From positions 1 through 17,391 of the forward strand of contig CAZPHH010000097.1 of NCBI GenBank assembly GCA_964586145.1: DNA of 17,391 bases, read 5' to 3'. A program made the translations under genes and the position numbers. Shown here piece after piece: positions 1 through 7,360 of this stretch. The DNA is from JAFGJQ01 sp964586145 (lineage in GTDB: Bacteria > Planctomycetota > Phycisphaerae > UBA1845). The notes under the pieces are model-generated. The model did no database searches and was not told the DNA's origin. It saw only the letters and a list, made by a program, of their open reading frames with translations. Position 1 is the first letter of the stretch; each line of letters starts with the position of its first letter.

Positions 1-2
1 GC

Positions 3-458
3 ATACTCATCGGAAACGGGGCCGGGCAGATGTCGCGCGTCATGTCGTGCCGGATTGCCACGTGGGCCGCCCGCGAGAACGGGCACACGGCGCGGGCTGC
101 GCCCGCAACCCAAGGGACGGAGGGACGGAGGGACGAAGGGACGGAGGGACGAAGGGACGGAGGGACGGAGGGACGAAGGGACGGAGGGACGGAGGAAGGA
201 CTTGGGCCGGTGCGGGCGGGAGAATTCACGCGGGAGGCGGAGAATTCGGACGTTTGCAGAGCGGGGGCCCTGGCCAGCGCCGTGGCGGCGTCGGACGCGT
301 TCTTCCCGTTCCGCGACGGCCCGGATATCCTGATGGACGCCGGCGTCACGGCGATCATCCAGCCGGGCGGCTCCAAGCGCGACGAAGAAGTGATCCGGGC
401 CTGCAATGAACGCCGGGCGGCCATGATCTTCACGGGGACCCGGCACTTTCGGCATTGA
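3..458 (+). CDS. purH: PurH C-terminal part (AICAR transformylase/IMP cyclohydrolase), 5' truncated, with in-frame repeat insert
   Basis: This is the 3' end of purH, cut by the window edge. The frame reads GNGAGQMSRV just inside the window and ends with ASDAFFPFRDGP, AIIQPGGSKRDEEVI and FTGTRHFRH, the highly conserved end of the AICAR transformylase domain. That domain performs the penultimate step of de novo IMP synthesis in the cytoplasm. In ordinary PurH only about 20 residues separate the GAGQMSR helix from ASDAFFPF. Here about 45-50 extra residues intervene, encoded by a hairpin, an 8-bp tandem array and a short tail, and the frame is kept throughout. The insert translates as low-complexity GTEGRRDE/GTEGRRDG octapeptides. 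The adenosyltransferase gene starts 22 bp downstream. The identity of the conserved ends is secure. Whether the insert is tolerated, or is an assembly artefact, cannot be decided here. Confidence 0.9.
   Translation: MLIGNGAGQMSRVMSCRIATWAARENGHTARAAPATQGTEGRRDEGTEGRRDGGTEGRRDGGTEEGLGPVRAGEFTREAENSDVCRAGALASAVAASDAFFPFRDGPDILMDAGVTAIIQPGGSKRDEEVIRACNERRAAMIFTGTRHFRH
92..106. repeat. Hairpin (GCGGGC-TGC-GCCCGC) just upstream of the octamer array
   Basis: A perfect 6-bp inverted repeat with a TGC loop lies inside the purH reading frame, six bases before the octamer array. The hairpin and array together look like one inserted unit. A hairpin also directly precedes the second octamer array near 13.6 kb. 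Confidence 0.6.
113..200. repeat. 8-bp tandem repeat array (AGGGACGG/AGGGACGA) inside purH
   Basis: Ten uninterrupted octamers run from 113 to 192. Each is AGGGACGG or AGGGACGA, with the last base alternating irregularly, and a degenerate eleventh unit (AGGAAGGA) ends at 200. Because 8 is not a multiple of 3, three units (24 bp) make one repeat of the translated octapeptide GTEGRRD(E/G). A change of one or two units would therefore shift the purH frame, and only changes of three keep it. The array is related to the one at 13643-13722, whose consensus is AGGGATCN. Confidence 0.95.
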
Positions 459-480
459 GCCCGAAGGCGGGAGTAATGGC

Positions 481-1047
481 ATGAAACTCTACACCGGCAG
501 GGGCGATCACGGCCGAACCAGCCTGTTCGGCGGGCGCTGCATCGCGAAGGACCACGACCAGGTGGCCGCCTGCGGTGACGTGGACGAACTGAATGCGACG
601 ATCGGTCTGGCGGCGGCCGCTTGCGCGGATGCCGCGCTGGCGGGGCCTCTTCGTGCCGTGCAGCGGGACCTGTTTCTCATCGGGGCGGACCTGGCCCGCC
701 AGTCAGACTCGTCTGCGACCGCCCGGATCGACTCGTCCGCCATCTCCCGGCTGGAGCGCTGGATCGACGCCGCCGACGCCGAGGCGGGCCCGCTGCGGAA
801 TTTCATTCTTCCCGGTGGCTGCGAGCCGGCGGCCCGGCTGCACGTGGCTCGCACCGTCTGTCGCCGCGCTGAACGGTCCGTGGTCCGCGCGGCCCACGGC
901 GGCACGGTAGACCCGGACATTCTGGTGTATCTGAACCGGCTCGGAGACTGGCTGTTCGCGCTCGCACGCGTGGCCAACCGGCGGGCCGGGATCGAGGATT
1001 TGTTGTGGTCCGGCCGCACCGATGGCCGGGAAACCCCGGAAAGCTGA
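481..1047 (+). CDS. PduO-type ATP:cob(I)alamin adenosyltransferase
   Basis: This 188-residue protein has the full length of PduO/MMAB-type corrinoid adenosyltransferases, cytoplasmic enzymes that transfer adenosyl from ATP to cob(I)alamin to make coenzyme B12. The family motifs are present in order. The N-terminal ATP loop TGRGDHGRTSLFGG is at residues 5-18 and VDELNA at 34-39. NFILPGG is at about 107-113, RTVCRRAER at 124-132 with the conserved Arg and Glu residues, and YLNRLGDWLF at 150-159. The ATG lies 22 bp after purH with a GGGAG ribosome-binding site about 8 bases upstream, which supports the start. The next gene begins 9 bp after the stop, so it is probably cotranscribed with both neighbours. 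No B12-dependent mutase or dehydratase is in the window, so the client enzyme is unknown. The family assignment is firm; the gene name (pduO, cobA2 or mmaB style) depends on convention. Confidence 0.92.
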   Translation: MKLYTGRGDHGRTSLFGGRCIAKDHDQVAACGDVDELNATIGLAAAACADAALAGPLRAVQRDLFLIGADLARQSDSSATARIDSSAISRLERWIDAADAEAGPLRNFILPGGCEPAARLHVARTVCRRAERSVVRAAHGGTVDPDILVYLNRLGDWLFALARVANRRAGIEDLLWSGRTDGRETPES

Positions 1048-1056
1048 CCGCAGCCC

Positions 1057-4000
1057 ATGAGCCTGATTCGCATTGCCGATCGCGACCGTGTCCGACCCCT
1101 GCACGTGGTGCTTATCGTGCTGGTGCTTGGGGTGGTGGCCGGCGGTTGCCTTCTGACCTCGGCGGGCGAGCCCGAGATTCTGCCCGACGGCGCGGTGGTC
1201 TGGCAGCCGGACTCGCTGCTGTGGGCGGTGGTCAATCTGCTCAATCTCCGCGCGTCCCAGCCCACGCCGGACGGGGTCGCCGTCAAGTCGATGATTCTGT
1301 GCATGGGCGCCGCCATTGCGGCGCTGGTCGTGGTCGTGGCCGTGGCCCGCGGTCCCCGACGAGGCGAAGAGGCGTCTGAGGCCGACACGATCGTCGAAGA
1401 GCGCCCGGCCGGGACCACTGACAGCCCGGTTGTGCCCGTCACGCGGCGGCAGATTCATCCGCTGACTGGTGCCTGGGTATTTGCGGTCTTGTACGTGCTC
1501 TGGTCGTTTGCCAGCGTGACCTGGTCGCAGCCCGCCCGCGACATCGCCCTCGCCGGCTCGGCCCTGCTGGCCATGCATTACCTCTGGACGTTCGCCCTGG
1601 GTCTGGGCCTGAGCCGCGTGACGGCCCGCTATGCCGGCCACGTTGTGCTGGCGGCGACGGTGGCCACCGCGCTGATGGCCGTCCTGTACTGGCGGGAACG
1701 CAACCCGGTGCTCCGTGCCTCGTATCCGATCGGCAACCCCACGACGCTTGCCGCATGCCTGATCCCCGGGCTGATTCTGGCCATGGGCGCGGTGGCGGTG
1801 TTCTTCGTGGGTCGAACCGATGGTTCCCGGGGACGCCGCCTGGCCACGGGACTGGCCGGCCTGGCGGTGCTGCCGCTGCTCGGCGGCGCGTTCTACCTGA
1901 CGTCGTCGCGCGGGGCCGCGGTCGGGTTGGTCTTTGCCCTCCTGACGGTGCCGTTTCTGGCCCTGCGCTTTCGCGGACGTCTGCTGTTGGGCGGATTGGC
2001 CGTGTTGTTGACGGTCGGGGGTGCGGCGTACCTCTGGCAGACGAAGGACGCCCACTCCCTGCGAGGGCGCAGCGCCACGATGCGTGTTCGCATGTACGCG
2101 TGGCAGTACGCTCTGGATCTCAACGCGGATCGGGTCTTCCTCGGGCAGGGCCAGGGAGGCTTCGCCCGCAAGGGGGATGCCCTGGCCGTTCGCGACGTGC
2201 TGAATGACCCGCAGGCCCTGGATGCCCGGGTGAGCCACGCGCACAACGAGTACCTGGAGGTGCTGGCGGACCTGGGAGTGGTCGGCCTCATGCTGTTTCT
2301 GGGGGCGATGGGCCTGACCTTCCGGGCGGTCATGGCGGCTCTGCCCGTGTTGCCGACGGCGAGGTGTCGCTGGACGCTGATTCTCCTGACGGCCGCCTGG
2401 CTCGGCCTGGCGGTGGAGGAGGCGTTCGGCGTCGGCCTGCGTCTGCCGGGCGTGCCCACGCTGTTCTACACGCTCTGGGGTCTGATCTGGGCCATGAGCT
2501 ACACCCGGGACCCGTCCCCCGTGAGCGTGCTGCAGCGGACCCCGCTGCGGCGCGGCCTGGCCCTGGGCGTCGGCCTGCTGCTGGCGGTTCCCACCGCCGA
2601 GCTGGCCCGCCGGGACTTCGCCGCGGCGTGCAGTCAGAGCGAGGCGCTACGGCACGTCGCATCGCTGCAGTGGGACGACGCGATCGCTCGTTCGGACTAC
2701 GCGGCGGCGTGGCGGCTGCCGCCGCAGCGCCGGCTGGTGGCCGCCGACCAGCGGGTGGCCGTGCGCCTCCAGGCCGCCCTGTACGATTTCGAGCAGGCGA
2801 TGGATCGGCTCAAGCGGGCCCACCAGGCGTCGCCACCGGATGCGCGTCTGGTTGCGGCGGCGCACGAAGACCTCGCACGTTGTGTCACGCGCAAGCGTGA
2901 AGGCATGGAGCAGTTGACGACCCTTCTGGAGAAGGCCCCGCAATTCTGGAACGCCGGCTGGCTTCAGTTTCAACTGCGCGAGTTGCAGCATCGCCTGGCC
3001 CTGCTCAGCCTGAACGAGAAGGAGGCGGCCCAGTATATGGGTGCGGCCGTCACCGCCCTGGAACGCGAACTGCGGCGACAGCCGTTCAGTCCTCTCTTCG
3101 CCGTGACGTACGCGACCGTGGCCCTCGGGCAGGGGTCGCTGGACGAGCTGTTCGAGATCGCGGCACGTCCGCTCCGATATCGCCGACTCATCCCGGCGTA
3201 TGACGATTTCCTGGAGCGGATGGCGCGCATGGAAACATTCGCCGAAGCCTACGGATCGGTCCTCGACCGCTCGTTGCAGGCCGCCCGGGTGGATTCGGTC
3301 GCGGACTGGCAGACTCCCTGGGCGCCGGAGCGGCTCCGCCTGGCCGCCATGGTTTCCGTGGCCTTCGGTCGGTATGCCCACGCGGAGTCGCTCCTCATGG
3401 AGGCGGTCGGATTGTACGGCAAGCTCCCGGAGCCGGCGCCCGTGGGCCTGGCTTCGTGCTACGTCGAACTGGCGCACGCCCGCTTCCTCGCCAACCCGAG
3501 TGAGCCCCTGGCGGCAGTCGAAACGGCCAAGCTTGCGGTGAAGGAAGCTCCGCCTTCGCACATCGGTCGTGACGTGATCCGAACCGCGACGGAGTTGCTG
3601 ATTCTCTACCGGCTGGCCGCCGGTCAGGAAGACGTCGTGCGAAGCAACCTGCTCCCGTCCCTCATCGGCCACCCGGCGCCGGAAGTGGTCCATCGCGAGA
3701 TTGCCGCCCGGTACGTCACCCTTTGCCAGTCCCTGCTCTCACGGGGCGTGGAACTCGATTGGCAGCGTGCGCAGGTCTGGATCGACCGCTCGCTCGAACT
3801 GGATTCCCGAAACTCCGACGCACTCTGGGTGGCCGCCCAACTGGCATACCTGCGCGGGGACGTGGCCGCATGCCTGGACTTCCTTGTTCGGTCCCTCCGG
3901 GCCGGCAGCGATCCCTGGGCGGTGGGTGCCTTCGTTGCCGAACTCCTGCAACGAGACCCGGACCAGACCGAGCTGCAGCAGTTTTCCGCCTGGCTCCAGC

Positions 4001-4128
4001 GTGAATTCGGCGTGGTTGTGCCAACCCCCACCACGCAGCCCGGAACCACAACAGCCCCCGCGGCTTCCCGGCCGATAATGCCTGATTCCGAACCGAGCGC
4101 ACCACCCGATCCGGTGTTCTCCGAATGA
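1057..4128 (+). CDS. O-antigen ligase/polymerase-like membrane protein (Wzy_C/WaaL superfamily) with large helical-repeat C-terminal domain
   Basis: This is a 1023-residue protein with two halves. Residues 1 to about 515 hold some 12-13 hydrophobic segments and the hallmarks of the O-antigen ligase superfamily: a conserved Arg in TSSRGA (R285), then GQGQGGFARKG and the His-Asn motif in VSHAHNEYLEVLADLG (H394, H396, N397), the large catalytic periplasmic loop. Members join or polymerise undecaprenyl-linked glycans at the outer face of the inner membrane. Residues of about 520-985 are soluble and alpha-helical with degenerate TPR-like repeats, clearest in the segment WIDRSLELDSRNSDALWVAA near residue 910. 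A Pro/Thr-rich tail follows. About 400-480 residues is the usual ligase length, so the C-terminal half is an added interaction domain; similar ligase-TPR fusions are known. The gene starts 9 bp after the adenosyltransferase, with no strong ribosome-binding site, suggesting coupling. The substrate cannot be told from sequence. Confidence 0.85.
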   Translation: MSLIRIADRDRVRPLHVVLIVLVLGVVAGGCLLTSAGEPEILPDGAVVWQPDSLLWAVVNLLNLRASQPTPDGVAVKSMILCMGAAIAALVVVVAVARGPRRGEEASEADTIVEERPAGTTDSPVVPVTRRQIHPLTGAWVFAVLYVLWSFASVTWSQPARDIALAGSALLAMHYLWTFALGLGLSRVTARYAGHVVLAATVATALMAVLYWRERNPVLRASYPIGNPTTLAACLIPGLILAMGAVAVFFVGRTDGSRGRRLATGLAGLAVLPLLGGAFYLTSSRGAAVGLVFALLTVPFLALRFRGRLLLGGLAVLLTVGGAAYLWQTKDAHSLRGRSATMRVRMYAWQYALDLNADRVFLGQGQGGFARKGDALAVRDVLNDPQALDARVSHAHNEYLEVLADLGVVGLMLFLGAMGLTFRAVMAALPVLPTARCRWTLILLTAAWLGLAVEEAFGVGLRLPGVPTLFYTLWGLIWAMSYTRDPSPVSVLQRTPLRRGLALGVGLLLAVPTAELARRDFAAACSQSEALRHVASLQWDDAIARSDYAAAWRLPPQRRLVAADQRVAVRLQAALYDFEQAMDRLKRAHQASPPDARLVAAAHEDLARCVTRKREGMEQLTTLLEKAPQFWNAGWLQFQLRELQHRLALLSLNEKEAAQYMGAAVTALERELRRQPFSPLFAVTYATVALGQGSLDELFEIAARPLRYRRLIPAYDDFLERMARMETFAEAYGSVLDRSLQAARVDSVADWQTPWAPERLRLAAMVSVAFGRYAHAESLLMEAVGLYGKLPEPAPVGLASCYVELAHARFLANPSEPLAAVETAKLAVKEAPPSHIGRDVIRTATELLILYRLAAGQEDVVRSNLLPSLIGHPAPEVVHREIAARYVTLCQSLLSRGVELDWQRAQVWIDRSLELDSRNSDALWVAAQLAYLRGDVAACLDFLVRSLRAGSDPWAVGAFVAELLQRDPDQTELQQFSAWLQREFGVVVPTPTTQPGTTTAPAASRPIMPDSEPSAPPDPVFSE

Positions 4129-4205
4129 GACAGCCTGTCCGCGTCGTGCGGTCGTTGCCGGACGCCCGGCTGCCCGTAGAATCGTCTGTCCGTGAGGTGC
4201 CAACC

Positions 4206-5384
4206 GTGAGCAGAATCGCGAAGCCGGCGGATCGTACTTCAAGTGCCTGTCGCCTATTGTCGTGCGTTCTCGCCGGCATGATTCTGGCGGGTTGCGGGGC
4301 GACCGGTCAGCCCTCCGGCCCGGCGCCGACGCCCGGGACGCTCGAGGACGGGAACCGCGACCCGAACGCCGTGTCCCCGCTGGGCAAGACGCGGGGCGAG
4401 CCCAACGATTCGTTTGAGGACGCCATCGTGGCGGTCTACCAGGGTCGCGGAGTCGCCCGCCTGCAGGGTGCCATCTCCCCGTACGGGGATGTCGACGTGT
4501 TCCACCTGGGCGCGATGCAACCCGGCGACGCCCTCCGCGTCTCGGCCTGGGCGGCGGACAGCTCGCTGGACATCTGCATTGCGCTCTACGACGACCAGGG
4601 GCGGCTCTTCGTGATGGATGACGACAGCGGCGAAGGGTTCAACGCGCTGGCGGACCAGCCCGTGCGGCGCGCGGGCGACCCGTATTACCTGGCCGTCTAC
4701 GCATCACCGTTCGCCGTTCGCGCGGAGTCCGCGGTCGGGGCCTACGAGGTCACGGTCACGGTGACCCGCGGCGGTGACGTGCCGGCGCCCGAAGGCCAGG
4801 TGTTGTATCTGGGGTTTGATGGAGTGGTGCTCGACGTGCCGAGCATTCCGATCACGCAAGTGCCTCCGTTTCGCGCGGGTGACATCTCCCCGGTGTATGC
4901 CGGCCAGACAGAGGCCATGAAGGCCGGGATCGTCGCGACCGTCCAGCAGAACTTTGAAGGCCTGAACGTCACGATCGTGACCAGCGATGACGAGTCGCTG
5001 CCGGACGGCCCGATGTCCCGCGTGTATTTCGGCGGCTTGAGCAGCATCGCATACGGCATTTCGGAGTCGGTCGATACGTACAACAGCGACCCGACCGACG
5101 TGGCCGTCGTCTTCACGGAGTCATTCCGGCCGCGGCTGTTCAGCCGCACGCCGACGACGGAAGAGATGGCGATCGCCATCGGCAACATCGCCAGCCACGA
5201 GGCCGGCCACCTCCTCGGGCTGCACCACGTCAACGATCCGGAGGCGCTGATGGACGAATCCGGCCCGGCCGACACGTTCCTGGCCGATCAGAGGTTCAAA
5301 GAGGCCCTCCTGTCGCCCAACATCGCTCCGTTGGGCACGCAAGACGCATTGCTGCTGCTGGCCGAGATACTCGGCCTCCTCTGA
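4206..5384 (+). CDS. Secreted lipoprotein metzincin metalloprotease with PPC-like domain
   Basis: This is a predicted lipoprotein zinc protease of 392 residues. I choose the GTG at 4206, which has a GAGGTG ribosome-binding site 6 bases upstream and gives a short basic N-terminus followed by RLLSCVLAGMILAGC, a good signal peptide with lipobox LAGC. An upstream in-frame ATG at 4125 overlaps the previous stop but would put 27 charged residues before the signal. Residues of about 60-190 resemble a pre-peptidase C-terminal (PPC) beta-sandwich (EPNDSFEDA, DVDVFHLG, YYLAVYA). The C-terminal half carries HEAGHLLGLHH, a metzincin HExxHxxGxxH site with H331, H335, H341 and catalytic E332, followed by a Met-turn candidate (ALMDES, M349). 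It may cleave surface or extracellular proteins. It follows the ligase gene in the same direction with a 77-bp gap and is probably in the same operon. The substrate is unknown. Confidence 0.83.
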   Translation: MSRIAKPADRTSSACRLLSCVLAGMILAGCGATGQPSGPAPTPGTLEDGNRDPNAVSPLGKTRGEPNDSFEDAIVAVYQGRGVARLQGAISPYGDVDVFHLGAMQPGDALRVSAWAADSSLDICIALYDDQGRLFVMDDDSGEGFNALADQPVRRAGDPYYLAVYASPFAVRAESAVGAYEVTVTVTRGGDVPAPEGQVLYLGFDGVVLDVPSIPITQVPPFRAGDISPVYAGQTEAMKAGIVATVQQNFEGLNVTIVTSDDESLPDGPMSRVYFGGLSSIAYGISESVDTYNSDPTDVAVVFTESFRPRLFSRTPTTEEMAIAIGNIASHEAGHLLGLHHVNDPEALMDESGPADTFLADQRFKEALLSPNIAPLGTQDALLLLAEILGLL

Positions 5385-5832
5385 ACGCCCGCGCTCCGGG
5401 TTTGCGGCAGGAACCCAGGTCGGGCGCGGCACGGGCCCAAAAGGGGTCGCCTGGATCGGTGTTCGTCACACGTCCCCAGGCGACATGGAAGCGGCTGCCG
5501 CGTCGCTGGTACGGGTTTGGCGGCGGCCGGTCCGACGTGGACCGACCCTGCCGAAGAATCCCTCGCGCCGGATGCAGATGAAATCGCGTCCCGTCCGTCC
5601 TGTCTGCCCCGTCGCGTTCTCTCCTGAAGGCAACGTACCCCACCCCGCGGCGCGCGGCCATTACAATCACCCGAGCATCGTGGAACCTGCGGACCGGGAT
5701 GTCTTTCGGAAGCGGCGGGAAGAACTCGCGATCATCGCAACCTGAAACCGGAAGCTGGATTCCGTCTCACTATGCACCGAGGCGTTTGGCGCAGACCCGT
5801 GCCGTCGGTTGCCGGGTTTCGCTTCGGCGGAC
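5385..5832. other. Gap between convergent genes; no gene seen
   Basis: This 448-bp stretch separates the ends of two convergent operons. Apart from the hairpin at 5446-5484 I see no supportable coding region. The open frames here lack ribosome-binding sites and recognisable protein sequence. A TACAAT sequence near 5662 resembles a -10 box but has no matching -35 and no gene to serve. Confidence 0.6.
5446..5484. terminator. Stem-loop between convergent genes, possible bidirectional terminator
   Basis: A perfect 9-bp stem (GTCGCCTGG / CCAGGCGAC) encloses a 21-base loop that itself contains a short GTG/CAC pairing. On the minus strand it is followed by CCCCTTTT, a weak T tract. It could stop transcripts from both sides. 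The large loop and poor T tract make this only a moderate call. Confidence 0.45.
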
Positions 5833-6798
5833 CTATCGCCTGTGCAGGCGACGCTGGGCGCGCGCGTCGATCAGAAACTGGACGGGGGCGACTCCGAAGT
5901 TGCCTTCGGGGCGAGGGGTGACCAGGACGGTGTCGAACCGGCTCGACAGGGCGGCCATGCGGGCGGCCGACTGCAGCACCTCACGGTTTGACGCGGCGTG
6001 TGTGGAAGGCGGTGTTCGTCCCGCGAAATCCAGCAGGTCCGCGGCGCCGTCCAGGGACACCGGCGCCGTGCCGCCCCGGCCCTGCGTGGTGAAGTCGACT
6101 TCAGCCTGCGTCAGCATGTCGGCGGACACGAACCGGACCACGCGGTCGAACAGCGCCTGGTTGATCCAGGCCTGCGCGATGTTCCGGGCGTTGGCGTATT
6201 CGCCCGGGTGGACCAGCCGCCGCTGCCCCGTGGCTCGCTCCAGCGCCTCCACCAGGCCCGTCCGGGCCAGCGAGATGCGCCATCCGCCGGTGTACGGTTC
6301 GACGAAGATCTCCCAGCCCTCGGTGCCGCGCTTCGCCAGGGTGGCGACCGGCGATTCGACGGTCAGGTCGCTTCGCAGCTCGCCCTCGGTCGTGCCGCCC
6401 CGGATCGCTCCGTACCCCAGCCCCAGGCGAACGGATTTTGCCTCTTGCGTGCGGTAGAACTGGTCGATGCTGGCCAGCGTCGCGCGCCGCACGCTCACCA
6501 CCGTGTCGTCGCCAAATTGCAGCGTTACGTGCGAGCGCAGCCCGGTGCGAATCTGCACACCCGCGCCGAACTCGTCGTGCATCTGCACCGGCTTCCAGGC
6601 GGCGGCGTCCAGCACGTCCGTCCCCACCGGCGCCCAGGCCACCGTTCCCGCCGTTTCGATGACGCGGGCCTTCAGCGCCGTGACCGGCTCTGCCGCCGGG
6701 GTCGTCGGTTGCGTGGTCGCCGGCGGCCTCGCGGCCGGCTGCGCCCACGCCGGGGAGCAGATCAGGACCGGCAGAAACAGCAGATTGGCGCGTCTCAT
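5833..6798 (-). CDS. Secreted FecR-domain protein
   Basis: This 321-residue protein has a Sec signal peptide (MRRANLLFLPVLICSPAWAQ, probable cleavage after AWA), then a Pro/Thr/Ala-rich linker to about residue 38. The region of about 45-170 reads like a FecR domain: an early IETAGTVAW strand, GAGVQIRTGLRSHVTLQFGDDTVVSV, and later GAIRGG and TVESPVATLAKRGTEGWEI. FecR-like domains occur in periplasmic proteins of planctomycetes without the sigma-factor partner of classical FecR, and no sigma factor is present here. The ATG overlaps the stop of the preceding lipoprotein gene by four bases (ATGA), with GGGGTGAGGA just upstream, so translation is probably coupled. It is the last gene of a three-gene minus-strand operon. 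The domain call is good; the role is unknown, perhaps a periplasmic accessory of the outer-membrane barrel. Confidence 0.78.
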   Translation of the reverse strand: MRRANLLFLPVLICSPAWAQPAARPPATTQPTTPAAEPVTALKARVIETAGTVAWAPVGTDVLDAAAWKPVQMHDEFGAGVQIRTGLRSHVTLQFGDDTVVSVRRATLASIDQFYRTQEAKSVRLGLGYGAIRGGTTEGELRSDLTVESPVATLAKRGTEGWEIFVEPYTGGWRISLARTGLVEALERATGQRRLVHPGEYANARNIAQAWINQALFDRVVRFVSADMLTQAEVDFTTQGRGGTAPVSLDGAADLLDFAGRTPPSTHAASNREVLQSAARMAALSSRFDTVLVTPRPEGNFGVAPVQFLIDARAQRRLHRR

Positions 6799-7343
6799 TC
6801 CTCACCCCCGCCGTGGAGATACTCATCCGCCCGGGTCAGGGCGGCTACGAACTCGCCGCCGGTCACCGGTTCGTACTCCGGCCCGTGCTCCATCAGTCCA
6901 AGGGCGACGGCCTGCCGCATGGCGTATCGCCGATCGCCCGCTCCCCACGAGCCCAGAATGATTGTATTCACGCTGTCCGGCAGTTTGCACGCCCGGAACA
7001 GCAGATATCCCAGGGTCGCCCGGTCCAGGGTGTGGTCCGGCCGCAGACGCCAGGCCGGTCGAATCCAGCCCCGCCGTTCCAGTTCGGCGACGCGCGAATC
7101 CGGTGATTCGGCGGCGTCTTCGCCGTCCGCGAGGATCAGCACGGCCCGGGCCGCCTCTTCCACCGTGACCGCCGGGACGGAGGCCAGGTAATGGACGAAG
7201 AGTGTTCCGTCGAGCGTTTGCGGGTCCACCGGCGGTTGGTACTTCCGCGGCCCCGCGCAGCCCGCCGGCAGCAGGACGAGGCACAGGGTCGTCACAACCC
7301 GCGCGACGACCTGCGGTCGGTCCATCCGGTGAGGGTTGTCCAT
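6795..7343 (-). CDS. Small lipoprotein, SLH-like, middle gene of the porin operon
   Basis: I take the ATG at 7343, 17 bp after the porin stop. It gives 182 residues: MDNPHRMDRPQ, a hydrophobic stretch and lipobox LLPAGC, so this should be a lipoprotein. A second ATG at 7325 would work equally well. The mature part has two similar helical segments: VAELERRGWIRPAW with TLDRATLGYLLFRAC, then AMRQAVALGLMEHG with PVTGGEFVAALTRADEYL. This pattern of a helix, a short strand and an [IV]TRxE/F-like helix start is reminiscent of S-layer homology repeats, but the canonical motif is not conserved, so SLH-like is a suggestion. The stop overlaps the FecR gene start. Between porin and FecR genes, it may anchor the complex to the cell wall or outer membrane. 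The function is not established. Confidence 0.7.
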   Translation of the reverse strand: MDNPHRMDRPQVVARVVTTLCLVLLPAGCAGPRKYQPPVDPQTLDGTLFVHYLASVPAVTVEEAARAVLILADGEDAAESPDSRVAELERRGWIRPAWRLRPDHTLDRATLGYLLFRACKLPDSVNTIILGSWGAGDRRYAMRQAVALGLMEHGPEYEPVTGGEFVAALTRADEYLHGGGEE

Positions 7344-7360
7344 GCCGTTACGCCGCACGG

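Noticed and set aside
507..2244. Long antisense frames over the adenosyltransferase and ligase genes
   Set aside because: They are shadow frames of high-GC coding DNA, rich in Arg, Gly and Gln, with no domain signal, opposite to well-supported genes.
5658..5670. Possible promoter around TACAAT
   Set aside because: No -35 match at suitable spacing and no plus-strand gene downstream for it to drive.
5485..5745. Plus-strand frame of 86 codons ending VFRKRREELAIIAT
   Set aside because: It has no ribosome-binding site and overlaps the convergent intergenic region. The end looks protein-like but is too short to support a gene or a remnant of a known one.
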